Origin: Blastococcus sp. CT_GayMR16 | GTDB taxonomy: Bacteria > Actinomycetota > Actinomycetes > Mycobacteriales > Geodermatophilaceae | Length of the DNA: 64,000 nucleotides | Reading direction: 5' to 3' | Assembly (NCBI RefSeq): GCF_004570875.1 | Contig: NZ_SPQK01000007.1 | Coordinates: 62,001 to 126,000, forward strand | Shown here: positions 10,278 through 18,926 of the stretch, in pieces | Layout: each line of letters starts with the position of its first letter | Position numbering within the stretch: the first letter of the stretch is position 1 | Made by a program: the position numbers and the translations under genes | The notes under the pieces: model-generated | Told to the model about the DNA's origin: nothing | Database searches by the model: none | The model's input: only the letters and a program-made list of their open reading frames with translations

Positions 10278-10922
10278 ATGTCCCTGCATGCCACCCCACT
10301 GCCCGCCCGCACCGACGTGCCGTCGGTCGAGGAGACCCCGAGACGACCCGCGACGACGAGGCTCGTCCGCGCCGGCGGACTGGCCATGGCGACCGGTGCG
10401 GCCGCCTGGGCCCTCGGCACGCTGGCCTACGACCTCGATCCCGTCACCGAGGACTTCTCCTGGGTCTACAAGCTGAGCTCGCTGCTGTTCCAGGTGGGCC
10501 TGGTCGCGCTGGTCGGCGTCCAGCTGCGCACCCGGGCGACCGGAACGGGCCGGCTGGCCCGCGGGTTCCTGCACGCCGAGCACGTGCTGCTGGGCCTGGC
10601 GATCGTCTCGTCACTCCAGTGGCTGCTCGCCCCCGCCCTGTCCGAGAACCCGTTCTTCGTGGCCCTGGACCTGTTCTGGCCGCTGTCCATGCTGGGCATG
10701 GCGGCCATCGGCATCCGCATTGCGATCGCCGGCCGGTGGCGGGGTGCCGCCCGGGTCTGGCCGGCGATCGCCGAGACGTGGGCGCTGGTCATGTTCCCCG
10801 CGATGGCACTGGTCAGCGAGGAGGCGACCACGTTCATCTCGGCCGGGCACCTGCTCGCCGGCTACACGATGCTCGGTCTGATCCTCGCCGTCCGCCCCGA
10901 GCTGACCGGCGAACGCGGCTGA
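10278..10922 (+). CDS. Integral membrane protein of unknown function
   Basis: A 214-residue protein starting MSLHATPLPARTDV after a clear GGAGGA site seven bases before the ATG. After a cytoplasmic N-terminus of about 35 residues it has five or six hydrophobic segments (LAMATGAAAWALGTLAY, LLFQVGLVALVGVQL, VLLGLAIVSSLQWLL, FWPLSMLGMAAIGI, WALVMFPAMALVS, LLAGYTMLGLILAV). No enzymatic motif is visible. The gene is divergent from the kinase gene at 10101, so the two may share the 176-base promoter region, and is followed at 28 bases by an unknown gene on the same strand. Confidence 0.75.
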   Translation: MSLHATPLPARTDVPSVEETPRRPATTRLVRAGGLAMATGAAAWALGTLAYDLDPVTEDFSWVYKLSSLLFQVGLVALVGVQLRTRATGTGRLARGFLHAEHVLLGLAIVSSLQWLLAPALSENPFFVALDLFWPLSMLGMAAIGIRIAIAGRWRGAARVWPAIAETWALVMFPAMALVSEEATTFISAGHLLAGYTMLGLILAVRPELTGERG

Positions 10923-10949
10923 CAGCGAACACTGGGGGAGACTCGGACC

Positions 10950-11429
10950 GTGACCTCGCCTGATCCCGTCCCTCAGCACGCGCCGCTCCCCGACGTCTGG
11001 TTCACCCGGGACCTGCCGGTGCTGCGGGCCATCGCCCGGCTGGTGGACAGCTCCGACCACGGCAGCTCGCCCTACCTGCTCGGGGCCGTCGTGCCCGCGA
11101 GCGGCCTGCCGAAGGCGCAGGTGGTCGCCGCCGCAGAGGCCCTGGCGGCGGCGGGCTACATCGAGCCGTTGACCAACCACGCCGGCGACATCGTGCGGAT
11201 CACCGCGATCTCGGCCGAGGCGCGGCGGCTGTCCGGCCTCTGGCCGACGCCGCAGGGGGAGTGGGACCGCCTGCTCGAGCAGCTGACGGCCCGTGCCGCG
11301 CAGGCGCCCACCGAGGTCGAGCGGCAGCGCTGGCGGGCCTTCTCCGACGCCGCGACCGCCGTCGGCCCGGACGACGGTGCGCTGCTCATGTCGGCGTTGA
11401 TCGGTGGCTACGTCCCCCGGCGCCGCTGA
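10950..11429 (+). CDS. Hypothetical protein, possibly winged-helix
   Basis: A 159-residue soluble protein starting at GTG 10950 with GGGGGAG upstream. The segment LPKAQVVAAAEALAAAGYIE followed by DIVRITAISAEARRLSG resembles a small winged-helix fold with recognition helix and wing, but there is no clear family. It follows the membrane protein by 28 bases and is probably co-transcribed with it. A strong hairpin terminator lies just downstream. Confidence 0.65.
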   Translation: MTSPDPVPQHAPLPDVWFTRDLPVLRAIARLVDSSDHGSSPYLLGAVVPASGLPKAQVVAAAEALAAAGYIEPLTNHAGDIVRITAISAEARRLSGLWPTPQGEWDRLLEQLTARAAQAPTEVERQRWRAFSDAATAVGPDDGALLMSALIGGYVPRRR

Positions 11430-11451
11430 CCGAGCACCGACCGCACGAACG

Positions 11452-11488
11452 ACAGCGCCCCCGCCCGGAGACCGGGCGGGGGCGCTGT
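11452..11488. terminator. Bidirectional hairpin terminator
   Basis: A perfect 17-base inverted repeat (arms 11452-11468 and 11472-11488, loop AGA) lies between the convergent gene at 10950-11429 and the cold-shock gene. It has no U-rich tail, which is usual for actinobacterial terminators. Its position and symmetry indicate that it serves both genes. Confidence 0.88.
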
Positions 11489-11501
11489 GCTGATCGTGAG
11501 A

Positions 11502-11705
11502 TCAGAGCGGCGTGACGTTCGCAGCCTGCGGGCCCTTCTGGCCCTGCTCGATGTCGAACGCGATCCGCTGGCCTTCGTCGAGCGAGCGGTACCCGCTGGT
11601 CTGGATGGCCGAGTAGTGGACGAAGACGTCCGGTCCGCCACCGTCAGGGGTGGCGAAGCCGAACCCCTTCTCAGCGTTGAACCACTTCACTGTTCCTTCG
11701 GGCAT
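11502..11705 (-). CDS. Cold-shock domain protein
   Basis: A 67-residue CspA-type OB-fold protein beginning [18 protein letters not shown], with the RNA-binding RNP1 motif (KGFGFA) and RNP2 motif (DVFVHYSAI). It binds single-stranded RNA/DNA and probably acts as an RNA chaperone. The ATG at 11705 is chosen because AAGGAG lies eight bases upstream and the family begins here, although the frame is open further. The gene ends at a shared hairpin terminator. Confidence 0.95.
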   Translation of the reverse strand: MPEGTVKWFNAEKGFGFATPDGGGPDVFVHYSAIQTSGYRSLDEGQRIAFDIEQGQKGPQAANVTPL

Positions 11706-11977
11706 TGCTCGCTCCTTGCTGAGGTGGTGCATCGGGGTCCTGCCAGAGCGCAGGGCCTTCCCGACGAGCCAAAGCCTAGCCATAGATGTGCGCTACCGAA
11801 CAGGTGGACGGCGCGTTGTGACCGGTGATTCGTGGATTCCGTGCCCCTCTCAGGAGCAGTCGGCGCCGGACGGTCTTGCGGAATTCCTGCGGCTTTCTCG
11901 GCGGCCCCGTGCGGCCCGGCCCGGAGAGTCCTTCTCAGCCGGGGAGGACCCGGCGCCCGCCGACCAGGAGATGCCCC
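11706..11977. other. Divergent intergenic region, no gene seen
   Basis: These 272 bases separate the cold-shock gene from the small gene at 11978. They must hold the promoter and leader of the cold-shock gene on the minus strand and the promoter of the plus-strand gene. I found no convincing hairpin, repeat or reading frame. Confidence 0.4.
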
Positions 11978-12232
11978 ATGACGAACGCCGTCGCACAGTC
12001 CGCCCGCTTCGTCGCGTCCGAGCACTCCACCATCGACCTGGCCCCCATCGCCCTGCGCGACGTCGAGGACCTGCACTTCGCCGACTTCGACCTGGTGCTG
12101 GCCGACAAGCTGGCCGACGCCTACGACGCCGCAGACATGGCCATCGCCCTGGCGCGGCTGCTCGGCGAGCCGGCGGGGACCGCGCTGATCGCGCACGACC
12201 TCGACGCGCAGGCCGCCCGGCTCGCCCGCTGA
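11978..12232 (+). CDS. Small hypothetical protein
   Basis: An 84-residue, acidic, probably helical protein starting MTNAVAQSARFVASEHST, with AGGAGATG upstream of the ATG. Its core, LHFADFDLVLADKLADAYDAADMAIALARLLGE, looks like a compact helical bundle. I do not recognise a family. The frame remains open to 11825, but the site at 11978 has the better ribosome-binding sequence. It converges on the gene at 12249-12662 with a 16-base gap. Confidence 0.6.
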   Translation: MTNAVAQSARFVASEHSTIDLAPIALRDVEDLHFADFDLVLADKLADAYDAADMAIALARLLGEPAGTALIAHDLDAQAARLAR

Positions 12233-12248
12233 ACGCCGGCCGGACCCG

Positions 12249-12662
12249 CTAGATCTGCGGTCCGGGCTCCTCGGGGAACGGAGGCCCGTAGGTACTGGGC
12301 GTGTAGAACGTCGCGCCTGCCGCAGGAGCGGGGAGGGCGAGCGGCTCCGAACGCCACGACCGGACGCCGATCGGCTCGTCGTCGTCCCAGGTGACCTCGG
12401 CCCAGGAGCCCTCCAGCTCCGCCTCTGCGGCCAGCCGGAGGCGCTCGGTGTTCCAGGCCCGGAGCGCCGGACCCCACTTCTGCCGAGCGACGTCGAACCC
12501 GACGAGCAGCGCGATGCAGATGACGATGACGAGCAGGGCGTCGGTCAGGGCAGAGGCGACGTCCAAGGGGGTGATCCGGGGCCAGCCAACGGTCTCGAGG
12601 TGATGACCGACGATCTCGAAGGCGACGTACAGCACGCCGTACACCAGGAACGAGACCCTCAT
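12249..12662 (-). CDS. Small two-helix membrane protein
   Basis: A 137-residue protein starting MRVSFLVYGVLYVAFEIVGH. Two transmembrane segments are visible (residues 3-20 and about 38-58, TDALLVIVICIALLVGF), followed by a cytoplasmic tail of about 80 residues that is acidic (WAEVTWDDDEPIG) and ends with a proline-rich stretch. No family is recognised. It is divergent from the DUF5996 gene, with starts 80 bases apart. The ribosome-binding site is weak. Confidence 0.6.
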   Translation of the reverse strand: MRVSFLVYGVLYVAFEIVGHHLETVGWPRITPLDVASALTDALLVIVICIALLVGFDVARQKWGPALRAWNTERLRLAAEAELEGSWAEVTWDDDEPIGVRSWRSEPLALPAPAAGATFYTPSTYGPPFPEEPGPQI

Positions 12663-12730
12663 GCGGGGTGGATCGACCGTCGGCGGGCTCACCTGGAGCC
12701 CGACCTCATCCCTTCGGGGGACCCGTTCGC

Positions 12731-12736
12731 TAGCGT
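12731..12736 (+). promoter_or_regulatory. -10 element, leaderless DUF5996 gene
   Basis: TAGCGT ends five bases before the ATG at 12742, and there is no Shine-Dalgarno sequence in between. This arrangement predicts that the transcript begins at the start codon. Confidence 0.5.
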
Positions 12737-12741
12737 GCGGC

Positions 12742-13656
12742 ATGCCGTCGGGGTGGCCTGCAGTCGCGTACGACCAGTGGCAGGCCACCTGCGACACGCT
12801 GCACGCGCACACCCAGGTGCTGGGCAAGCTGGCGGTCGCGCTCGCCCCACCCGAGCTGCAGCTGCTGCACGCGGCGCTCCGGCTGACGGCGCGCGGCTGG
12901 GAGACGCTGCTGCTGCCCGCTCCCGACGGGTCGGGTGCCCTGGTGGTCGCGCTGGATCTCCGTGCCCACGAGGCGGTCGTGGAGCACACCGACGGTCGCT
13001 CCGCACGCATCCCGCTCGCGCCGCACCGAGCGGTCGGGGAGGTGACCCGGGACGTCCTCGCGGCCGTCGGAAGCCTGGTCGGCCCGGTGACGATCAACCC
13101 GACACCGCAGGAGGTGCCGTGGAGCGTCCCGCTGGACGAGGACGACGAGCACGTCTCCTACGACGAGCAGCAGGTCGCCGACTACTTCGCCGCGGCGACG
13201 CAGGCGGCGCTCGTTCTCGCGGCGTTCCGCGCCCCCTACCGCGGCCGGTCGACCCCGGTCCTCGCCTGGTGGGGGGCCTTCGACCTGGCTGTGGACCTCT
13301 TCTCCGGTCTCCCGGCCGAACCCCCGTCCGCCGGCTTCATCCAGCGCAACTCCGGGGACGCCCAGACCGCCGCCGTCGGCTGGTGGCCCGGTGACGCCCG
13401 CCATCCGACCGCCGCGTTCTACGCCTACGCCCACCCCGCCACCGCGGACTTCCCCCGGGCCGATGTGGCCCCGGCACGGTGGGACGATGCCCTGGGCGAG
13501 TACCTCCTCGAATGGGACGACGTGCGCGCCGCCCCGGATCCGCGGGCGGTCGCCCTGGAGTTCGCCCGCTCGGTCTTCCGGCACGCCTGCGCGGTGTGCG
13601 AATGGGACCAGGCGCTGGCCGACAGCGCCGACGGCCGGCCGCCGCCGGTCAGCTGA
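12742..13656 (+). CDS. DUF5996 family protein
   Basis: A 304-residue soluble protein beginning MPSGWPAVAYDQWQATCDTL. Family-like segments include WETLLLP, the PWSVPLDEDDEHVSYD stretch, GRSTPVLAWWGAFDLAVDLF and SAGFIQRNSGDAQTAAVGWW, matching my memory of DUF5996. The biochemical role is unknown. The start at 12742 is preferred because of the adjacent TAGCGT hexamer; in-frame codons upstream to 12661 overlap the divergent membrane protein gene. It converges on the response regulator at 13710. Confidence 0.75.
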   Translation: MPSGWPAVAYDQWQATCDTLHAHTQVLGKLAVALAPPELQLLHAALRLTARGWETLLLPAPDGSGALVVALDLRAHEAVVEHTDGRSARIPLAPHRAVGEVTRDVLAAVGSLVGPVTINPTPQEVPWSVPLDEDDEHVSYDEQQVADYFAAATQAALVLAAFRAPYRGRSTPVLAWWGAFDLAVDLFSGLPAEPPSAGFIQRNSGDAQTAAVGWWPGDARHPTAAFYAYAHPATADFPRADVAPARWDDALGEYLLEWDDVRAAPDPRAVALEFARSVFRHACAVCEWDQALADSADGRPPPVS

Positions 13657-13709
13657 CCGGGGACCGTGCTCGATGCACTCCCTGGAGAGGTACTCGTGTG
13701 GGCTCATGG

Positions 13710-14390
13710 TCACCCCCAGGCGGACGGTCGCTCCGTGGCCGGCTGGGCATGGTTCAGATGGACGAGGACGGCGAGAACCCGGCGGTTGGCGTCCGGTCCC
13801 GGCTCCAGATCCAACTTGGCGAAGACGACGGCGATCACGCCCTCGATCGTCTTGACCGCCACATCCAGGCGGTCAGCGATGGCACGGTTGGACCGCCCCT
13901 CCGCCACGAGGGCCAGAACCCTGCGCTCCCGGCTCGTCAGGCGGACGAGGCGGTCGTGTCGCCGCCGAGCCCGGACGAGTTCCTCCACCACGGCCGGATC
14001 GATGGCAGTTCCGCCGGCGCCCACGCGCTGGGCGGCCTCGACCAGATCGCCGCCCTCCGCGACGCGGTCCTTCAGCAGGTACCCCATGCCCCCGACGCCG
14101 GAGCCGAGCAACTGCAACGCGTAGTCGGGCTCCAGGTACTGCGACAACACCAGGACGCGGACGGAGCCGCGGTACCGGTCCCGGATCTGCACGGCCGCGT
14201 GCAACCCAGCCGTGTCCCGCGGCGGCATCCGGATGTCGACGACGCACAGCTCGGGTCGGTGGTCGGCTACCGCAGTCAGCAGTTCGTCCGCCGTCCGGGC
14301 CTCGGCGACGATGTCCATCCCGGCGCTGGCCAGGATGCGGACGACACCTGCCCGGATGACCGCGGAGTCATCGGCCACGATCACTCGCAC
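13710..14390 (-). CDS. LuxR-type response regulator
   Basis: A 226-residue regulator. The receiver has VIVADDSAVIRAG, the acceptor aspartate in CVVDIRMPP, and the Lys in GYLLKDRV. The DNA-binding domain has LTSRERRVLALVAEGRSNRA and VAVKTIEGVIAVVFAKL. The GTG start at 14390 overlaps the end of the kinase gene by ten bases, so the pair is coupled. The receiver sequence is clearly different from the regulator at 7320, so the two systems are not recent duplicates. Confidence 0.93.
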   Translation of the reverse strand: MRVIVADDSAVIRAGVVRILASAGMDIVAEARTADELLTAVADHRPELCVVDIRMPPRDTAGLHAAVQIRDRYRGSVRVLVLSQYLEPDYALQLLGSGVGGMGYLLKDRVAEGGDLVEAAQRVGAGGTAIDPAVVEELVRARRRHDRLVRLTSRERRVLALVAEGRSNRAIADRLDVAVKTIEGVIAVVFAKLDLEPGPDANRRVLAVLVHLNHAQPATERPSAWG

Positions 14391-16132
14391 GGGATCTCCG
14401 CGCGGAGTCGCGTTCCACCGCCCGGAGGACTGGCCACCTCGAGCCGGCCCGAGAGGGCGTCCAGTCGGTCGGCGAGCCCCTCGAGGCCCGATCCTCGCGC
14501 GAAGTCGGCGCCGCCACCGCCGTCGTCACTGACCTCGACCCTGAGGTGGCCGTCGTCTCGCGAGATCGAGACGGTTGCCCCGCTGGCATGGGCGTGCCTC
14601 GTCACGTTGGTGAGCGCCTCCGCGACGATGTAGTAGGCGGCCGCCTCGACTCCAGGGTCCAGCCGGCCGCATCGCACGTCGAGGTCGACCGGAACGGCCG
14701 CCCGTCGCGCCAGGCCGGCCACCGCGGGGCGCAGCCCCTCCTCGGTCAGGACCGTCGGGTGGATTCCGCGTGCCAGCTCCCGCAGCTCGACTACCGCGGT
14801 CCTGAGCTCCTCGGCTGCCTCGTCGAGGACGTCGACGAACCGGGCACGAGGATCGGTGGCCATTGCCTGGTCCCTCGCCTGCCGGAGACACAGGGCTACT
14901 CCGATGAGCCGCTGCTGCGCCCCGTCGTGCAGGTCCCTCTCGATGCGCCGGCGTTCCCGGTCCCCGGCCTCGACCAGCCGGGCCCGCGAGGCCCGCACCT
15001 CCTCGAGGCGGGCACGATCGAGAGCGGTCAGGCGCTCGTTCTCGACGGCCAGGCGGAGTACGGCGGTAGCAGCGGCCACCAGTCCCGGGTCCTCCCTCAA
15101 GGCGCGGTCGTGCACCACGGCCGCGATGGCGCCGTTCTCGCCGGTCAGCAGCGTCCGGGCCCTCCGGTCGTCCTCGGCGGGGACGTCGGCCGGCTCTCCC
15201 GACGCCGTGGTCCAGATCCCGGCGGAGGACCACAGGTACAGGTCCAGGCCCGGATCGTCGAGCGCGACGCGGAGTGCGTTCCGGAGCCGCTGGGGGTCCG
15301 TCCCCCGGTCCAGCTCCAAGGCCAGCCGGGCGATCGCGCTGCGCCGGAGGCGGAGTCGCAGCGCTCCGACCAGGAAGCCCAGCGGCACGAGGGCGACGGC
15401 GCCGATGATGCTCCAGGCAACGATTTCCAGCCACGGCTCACCGAACGGCAGCAACTCATTGCGACCGAGCACAAGTGCGGCGATCTCCACCGCGTCGTAC
15501 GCCGCCACGATCGCTGCCACCGTCCCGGCCAGGACGACCGGCCGCAGGATCCGGCGGGCCGCGGGGGCGCTGGAGCGCAGGCGAGACAACGCCCGAGCGA
15601 CAACGCCCAGCGCGGCGACGGCGATGAGCACACTCGTGAACAGTTGCGCTCGTTCGAAGAGCGCCTGCTGCTCCACGACGGCGAACGGGTTCTCCGACCC
15701 CGTGCACGGGCAGCCAACCAGAAGCCGGGACGACGTCCGGATCACGTACCCGGCAGCGAGGGCGCCGAGCACGATCCGGTCCCAGCGCTGAAGGCGGGCG
15801 TCGGGGAAGGTCAGGACGAGGAAGGCGAGCAACACGTCGTAGTACCGCTCGAATGCGAAGCCCAGCACCGCCCACGGCATCAGCCCGGCTGGGGCGTAGG
15901 CGCCCACGGACCACAGGACGGCGGAAGCCACGAGCAGCGGGCCGGTCCGGACCTCCGGCCGGCGTTCCCAGGCGATCACCCCGGCCGCGACGAACAACAG
16001 ACCCAGGCTGGTGTCGACCACCAGGAAGCGGACGGGGGCCCCCTGCGACGCGCCGACCGCCGTGGTGACGGCGATGAACGAGATCGCGCTCACGGCTGTC
16101 AGCCGGCGCCTCGACGGCCCACTGACGAGCAC
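14381..16132 (-). CDS. Membrane sensor histidine kinase
   Basis: A 583-residue kinase starting at GTG 16132. About seven or eight hydrophobic segments fill the first half (for example VVDTSLGLLFVAAGVIA and YYDVLLAFLVLTFPDARL). The catalytic half has GDRERRRIERDLHDGAQQRL, with the phosphorylatable His in RDLHDG, then ALTNVTRHAHA, SDDGGGGADF and GSGLEGLADRLDALSG. The HDGAQQRL box is typical of actinobacterial NarL-partner kinases. A cysteine pair (LLVGCPCTGSENPF) between membrane segments might bind metal or sense redox state; that is speculation. Its partner is the overlapping regulator downstream. Confidence 0.92.
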   Translation of the reverse strand: MLVSGPSRRRLTAVSAISFIAVTTAVGASQGAPVRFLVVDTSLGLLFVAAGVIAWERRPEVRTGPLLVASAVLWSVGAYAPAGLMPWAVLGFAFERYYDVLLAFLVLTFPDARLQRWDRIVLGALAAGYVIRTSSRLLVGCPCTGSENPFAVVEQQALFERAQLFTSVLIAVAALGVVARALSRLRSSAPAARRILRPVVLAGTVAAIVAAYDAVEIAALVLGRNELLPFGEPWLEIVAWSIIGAVALVPLGFLVGALRLRLRRSAIARLALELDRGTDPQRLRNALRVALDDPGLDLYLWSSAGIWTTASGEPADVPAEDDRRARTLLTGENGAIAAVVHDRALREDPGLVAAATAVLRLAVENERLTALDRARLEEVRASRARLVEAGDRERRRIERDLHDGAQQRLIGVALCLRQARDQAMATDPRARFVDVLDEAAEELRTAVVELRELARGIHPTVLTEEGLRPAVAGLARRAAVPVDLDVRCGRLDPGVEAAAYYIVAEALTNVTRHAHASGATVSISRDDGHLRVEVSDDGGGGADFARGSGLEGLADRLDALSGRLEVASPPGGGTRLRAEIPCE

Positions 16133-16271
16133 GACGGCAGCATTGCATGGCGATCCGCCGATGTGGCCAGGGAAAACCCTGGCTCATGACCCGGGCTGGC
16201 TCCCTGCTGCTCGTCGTGCCGCTCTCCTAGCGTCCGGCGCGTCCGCACTGCCGCTGGGAGAACGAACAACC

Positions 16272-16745
16272 ATGACTCGCACCGTGGCCTGCAGCCTCGT
16301 GATCGCGACCGCACTCGGTCTGGCCACTACGACGGCCACCACCGCCTCCGCCGCTCCGCCGGGAAGGGAACGCGGAAGTTTCGTGGAGACTTTCGACGAC
16401 GACTTCATCTTCGACCTCTGCGGCATCCGGACGCAGACTACGGAGACCCAGCGCTGGTCCTCGACGGTGCGCGCGGACGGGTCCGAGGTGGTCCGCGTCG
16501 TCCGCACCTTCGTGTCCGACGACCCGCGACTGCCGGTCGAGAAGGGGGCCGGGACCACCTTCATCGCGCCGGACGGGACCCGCCGCGTCGTCGGCAAGCC
16601 GGTCCAGCTCATCGGGCCGGATGGCGGCGTGCGCCTGCTGGACGCCGGCCGGATCGACTTCGACCCGGCCGGGAACACGTCCGATGTCCGCGGTCCCCAT
16701 CCCTCGTTGGATGCGGACCTCCGCGACTACTACCGCCCCCAGTGA
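16272..16745 (+). CDS. Secreted protein of unknown function
   Basis: A 157-residue protein starting MTRTVACSLVIATALG with a signal peptide that ends at about ASAAP (residues 26-29), and a GGGAGAA site upstream. The mature part has FVETFDDDFIFDLCGIRTQT and repeated beta-type segments with many charged residues; no family is recognised. It is divergent from the kinase at 16132. The following lipoprotein gene starts nearby at 16781, so the pair may be an exported unit controlled by the adjacent two-component system; this last point is inference. Confidence 0.7.
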   Translation: MTRTVACSLVIATALGLATTTATTASAAPPGRERGSFVETFDDDFIFDLCGIRTQTTETQRWSSTVRADGSEVVRVVRTFVSDDPRLPVEKGAGTTFIAPDGTRRVVGKPVQLIGPDGGVRLLDAGRIDFDPAGNTSDVRGPHPSLDADLRDYYRPQ

Positions 16746-16780
16746 CCAGGCCCTGGCCGAGCGGCCGCTGGAGGACACGT

Positions 16781-17791
16781 GTGGTCGCGCGTGATGCACG
16801 GTGGTGGCTGGCGCCGGTGACGGCGCTGGCGCTGGCGCTGGCGCTGGCCGCCTGTTCGGTGGCGGATGTCGACGACGGGACCGACGCGGAGTCCACGGAT
16901 CCGGCGCCGTCGACGAGCAGCGCACCGGAGGGCTTCCCGGTCGTGGCGGCGGATGACGTCCAGGAGCAGCGGTGGAGGCTGCCGGGCGGGCCCGACTGGC
17001 TGGCGGTCGACGACGAGGGGGTGTGGGTCAAGCGCGACGACGGAACGGTGGACCGCATCGCACCGGACACCGGCGAGATCGCCGTCACGGTGAAGGTCCT
17101 CGGAGAACCCTGCCAGGGCCTCGGGGCAGGCCTCGGTGCCGTCTGGGCATGCGCCGGCACCGACGTCGTGCGCATCGACCCGCAGACCGGGGAGGTCATG
17201 GCGACCCTGGCGGTCGGCAAGACGTACTCGCAGGGTCATCTCGTGACTGCCTTCGATCAGCTGTGGATCCTCACCGGGGACGGCAGCACCCTGGTCGGCG
17301 TGGACCCCCGGACGGGGGAACCGGTCACGACCGTTTCGCTCGGTGCGCGGGGGACGGACGTGGCGGTCGGCGAAGCCGGCCTCTGGGTGGTCAGCCAGGT
17401 CGACGGTCAGGTGCTGCGCATCGACCCGGCCGGCACCGTCGCCGTCCGCGCCACCGGACTTCCCCGGCCGACAGCCGTGGCGGTGACGGATCAGGTCTGG
17501 GTCGGCTCGGTGGGAGGTACCAGTCGGATCGATCCGGACACCGGTGAGATCCAGGCGTCGACGGATATCGGCGCAGGCCTGGAGGGCGGACTGGCGATCG
17601 CGCCGGACGGGGTGTGGGTGCGGAGCGCGGAACGGTTCCTCATCCGGCTGGATCCGGACTCGGCCGCGCCGGTCGCCGGCGTCGCCGCCGACGTGGAGAG
17701 CAGTGGTGACATCGTCGTTGCTTTCGGCTCGGTGTGGACAACCGCGTTCGACGATGCAGCGCTGTTCCGGTTGCCGATCGACGCCCCCTAG
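16781..17791 (+). CDS. Lipoprotein with beta-propeller repeats
   Basis: A 336-residue lipoprotein. The GTG at 16781 is preferred because GGAGGA lies five bases before it; another in-frame GTG at 16742 overlaps the upstream stop. The signal peptide (TALALALALAAC) ends in the lipobox LAAC. After a Ser/Pro-rich linker, the mature part contains several copies of a repeat with IDP.TGE and VWV (DRIAPDTGEIAV, VRIDPQTGEVMA, VGVDPRTGEPVT, SRIDPDTGEIQA), typical of a six- or seven-bladed propeller like virginiamycin B lyase or PQQ-like proteins. The ligand is unknown. The signal peptide is encoded in part by a (GGCGCT)4 tract. Confidence 0.82.
   Translation: MVARDARWWLAPVTALALALALAACSVADVDDGTDAESTDPAPSTSSAPEGFPVVAADDVQEQRWRLPGGPDWLAVDDEGVWVKRDDGTVDRIAPDTGEIAVTVKVLGEPCQGLGAGLGAVWACAGTDVVRIDPQTGEVMATLAVGKTYSQGHLVTAFDQLWILTGDGSTLVGVDPRTGEPVTTVSLGARGTDVAVGEAGLWVVSQVDGQVLRIDPAGTVAVRATGLPRPTAVAVTDQVWVGSVGGTSRIDPDTGEIQASTDIGAGLEGGLAIAPDGVWVRSAERFLIRLDPDSAAPVAGVAADVESSGDIVVAFGSVWTTAFDDAALFRLPIDAP
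16822..16845 (+). repeat. (GGCGCT)4 tandem repeat
   Basis: Four exact hexamer copies encode the Leu-Ala alternation in the signal peptide of the lipoprotein gene. Changes in copy number would stay in frame and change the length of the hydrophobic core. Confidence 0.85.
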
Positions 17792-17810
17792 GTCCTTGTG
17801 AGCGGGCCCG

Positions 17811-17827
17811 GCACCCTCAAGGGGTGC
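17811..17827. terminator. Short hairpin between convergent genes
   Basis: GCACCC and GGGTGC pair around a five-base loop, followed by TGTTCT on the plus strand. It fits the 40-base gap between the propeller lipoprotein and the polymerase gene. The stem is only six pairs, so the call is tentative. Confidence 0.4.
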
Positions 17828-17831
17828 TGTT

Positions 17832-18890
17832 CTAGCTGGTGGGGCGCTTGGCGCGGCTGGGCTGCACCCGCATCGGCTCGCCCGGCATCTTCGGGTAGTC
17901 CGGCGGCCAGGGCGCCTCACCGAGGCCGAGATCCTTCTCCTGGCGGTCGGCCAGCTCGAGCAGCGGCTCGATGCCGAACGCGTGGTCGGCGAGCCCCGCG
18001 TGCTTGTCCCCGACCTGCCGGAACCGTTCGGGCATCGTGAGGACGTCGAAGTCGAAGGGCGTCACGTCGGGCAGCTCGTCCCAGTCGACCGGCGCTGAGA
18101 CAGGGGCGTGCGGCTTGGGCCGGATCGAGTAGGCCGAGGCGATCGTGCGGTCCCGGGCCATCTGGTTGTAGTCGAGAAAGATCTTCTCGCCGCGCTCCTC
18201 CTTCCACCACGACATCGTCACCTGGTCGGGCAGCCGTCGTTCCAGCTCGCGGCCGAAGGCGATGACCGAGCGGCGCACCTCCTGGAAGGTCCAGCGCGGC
18301 TGGATCGGCACGTAGATGTGCACCCCCCGACCGCCGGAGGTCTTCGGCCAGCCCTGCATGCCGAACTCCGCGAGCAGCTCCCGCACGTGCGGGGCGACCC
18401 AGACGGCGTGCGAGAAGTCCGTGCCCGGCTGCGGGTCGAGGTCGATGCGGATCTGGTCCGGCGACTCCACGTCGCCCTTCGACACCGGCCACGGGTGGAA
18501 CGTCAGCGTGCCCAGGTTGGCGCACCACGCGACGACCGCCACGGAGTCGGGCGCGATCTCGTCCGCCGTCCGCCCGCTCGGGAAGGTGATGTGCGCGGTC
18601 GGCACCCACTCGGGGGCGTTCTTCGGCACCCGCTTCTGGTAGAACGCGTCGCCGGTGTTGTCCACCCGCGTCGAGATCCGCGCGCCCTCGAAGACCCCGC
18701 CGGGCCAGCGTTCGAGCGTCGTCGGCCGGTCCCGGAGCGCGAACAGGATGCCCTCGCCGACCGAGACGAAGTACTCGACGATGTCGATCTTCGAAATCCC
18801 GCGGTCGCCGAAGTACGGCTTCTCCGGGTTGGAGACGCGCACCTCGTGGCCGTCGACGTCCAGGACGACGGCGTCCTTGCTGCTGGCCAT
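17832..18890 (-). CDS. Stand-alone LigD-type primase-polymerase
   Basis: A 352-residue archaeo-eukaryotic primase-superfamily polymerase equal to the LigD polymerase domain without nuclease or ligase parts. Key segments are VSNPEKPYFGDRGISKIDI, FHPWPVSKGDVESPD, the metal-binding RIDLDPQPGTDF, TSGGRGVHIYVPIQP, and KIFLDYNQMARDRTIASAYS. Such enzymes fill short gaps, preferring ribonucleotides, in end joining or base excision repair (Prim-PolC/PolD types in mycobacteria). A LigC-type ligase gene lies 1.7 kb upstream on the same strand, with one hydrolase gene between them. Confidence 0.93.
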   Translation of the reverse strand: MASSKDAVVLDVDGHEVRVSNPEKPYFGDRGISKIDIVEYFVSVGEGILFALRDRPTTLERWPGGVFEGARISTRVDNTGDAFYQKRVPKNAPEWVPTAHITFPSGRTADEIAPDSVAVVAWCANLGTLTFHPWPVSKGDVESPDQIRIDLDPQPGTDFSHAVWVAPHVRELLAEFGMQGWPKTSGGRGVHIYVPIQPRWTFQEVRRSVIAFGRELERRLPDQVTMSWWKEERGEKIFLDYNQMARDRTIASAYSIRPKPHAPVSAPVDWDELPDVTPFDFDVLTMPERFRQVGDKHAGLADHAFGIEPLLELADRQEKDLGLGEAPWPPDYPKMPGEPMRVQPSRAKRPTS

Positions 18891-18926
18891 CAGATGATCT
18901 CCGTTACCGCGGGTGGGCGCCGAGTG

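Noticed and set aside
8206-10476. A 756-codon frame opposite the first histidine kinase
   Set aside because: Low-complexity Gln/Arg/Gly composition and no family features, while the kinase has all catalytic boxes.
7320-16132. The two kinase/regulator pairs as a recent duplication
   Set aside because: Receiver and kinase sequences differ throughout, including the HDG box (HDGLGPSL versus HDGAQQRL), so they are separate systems with the same gene order.
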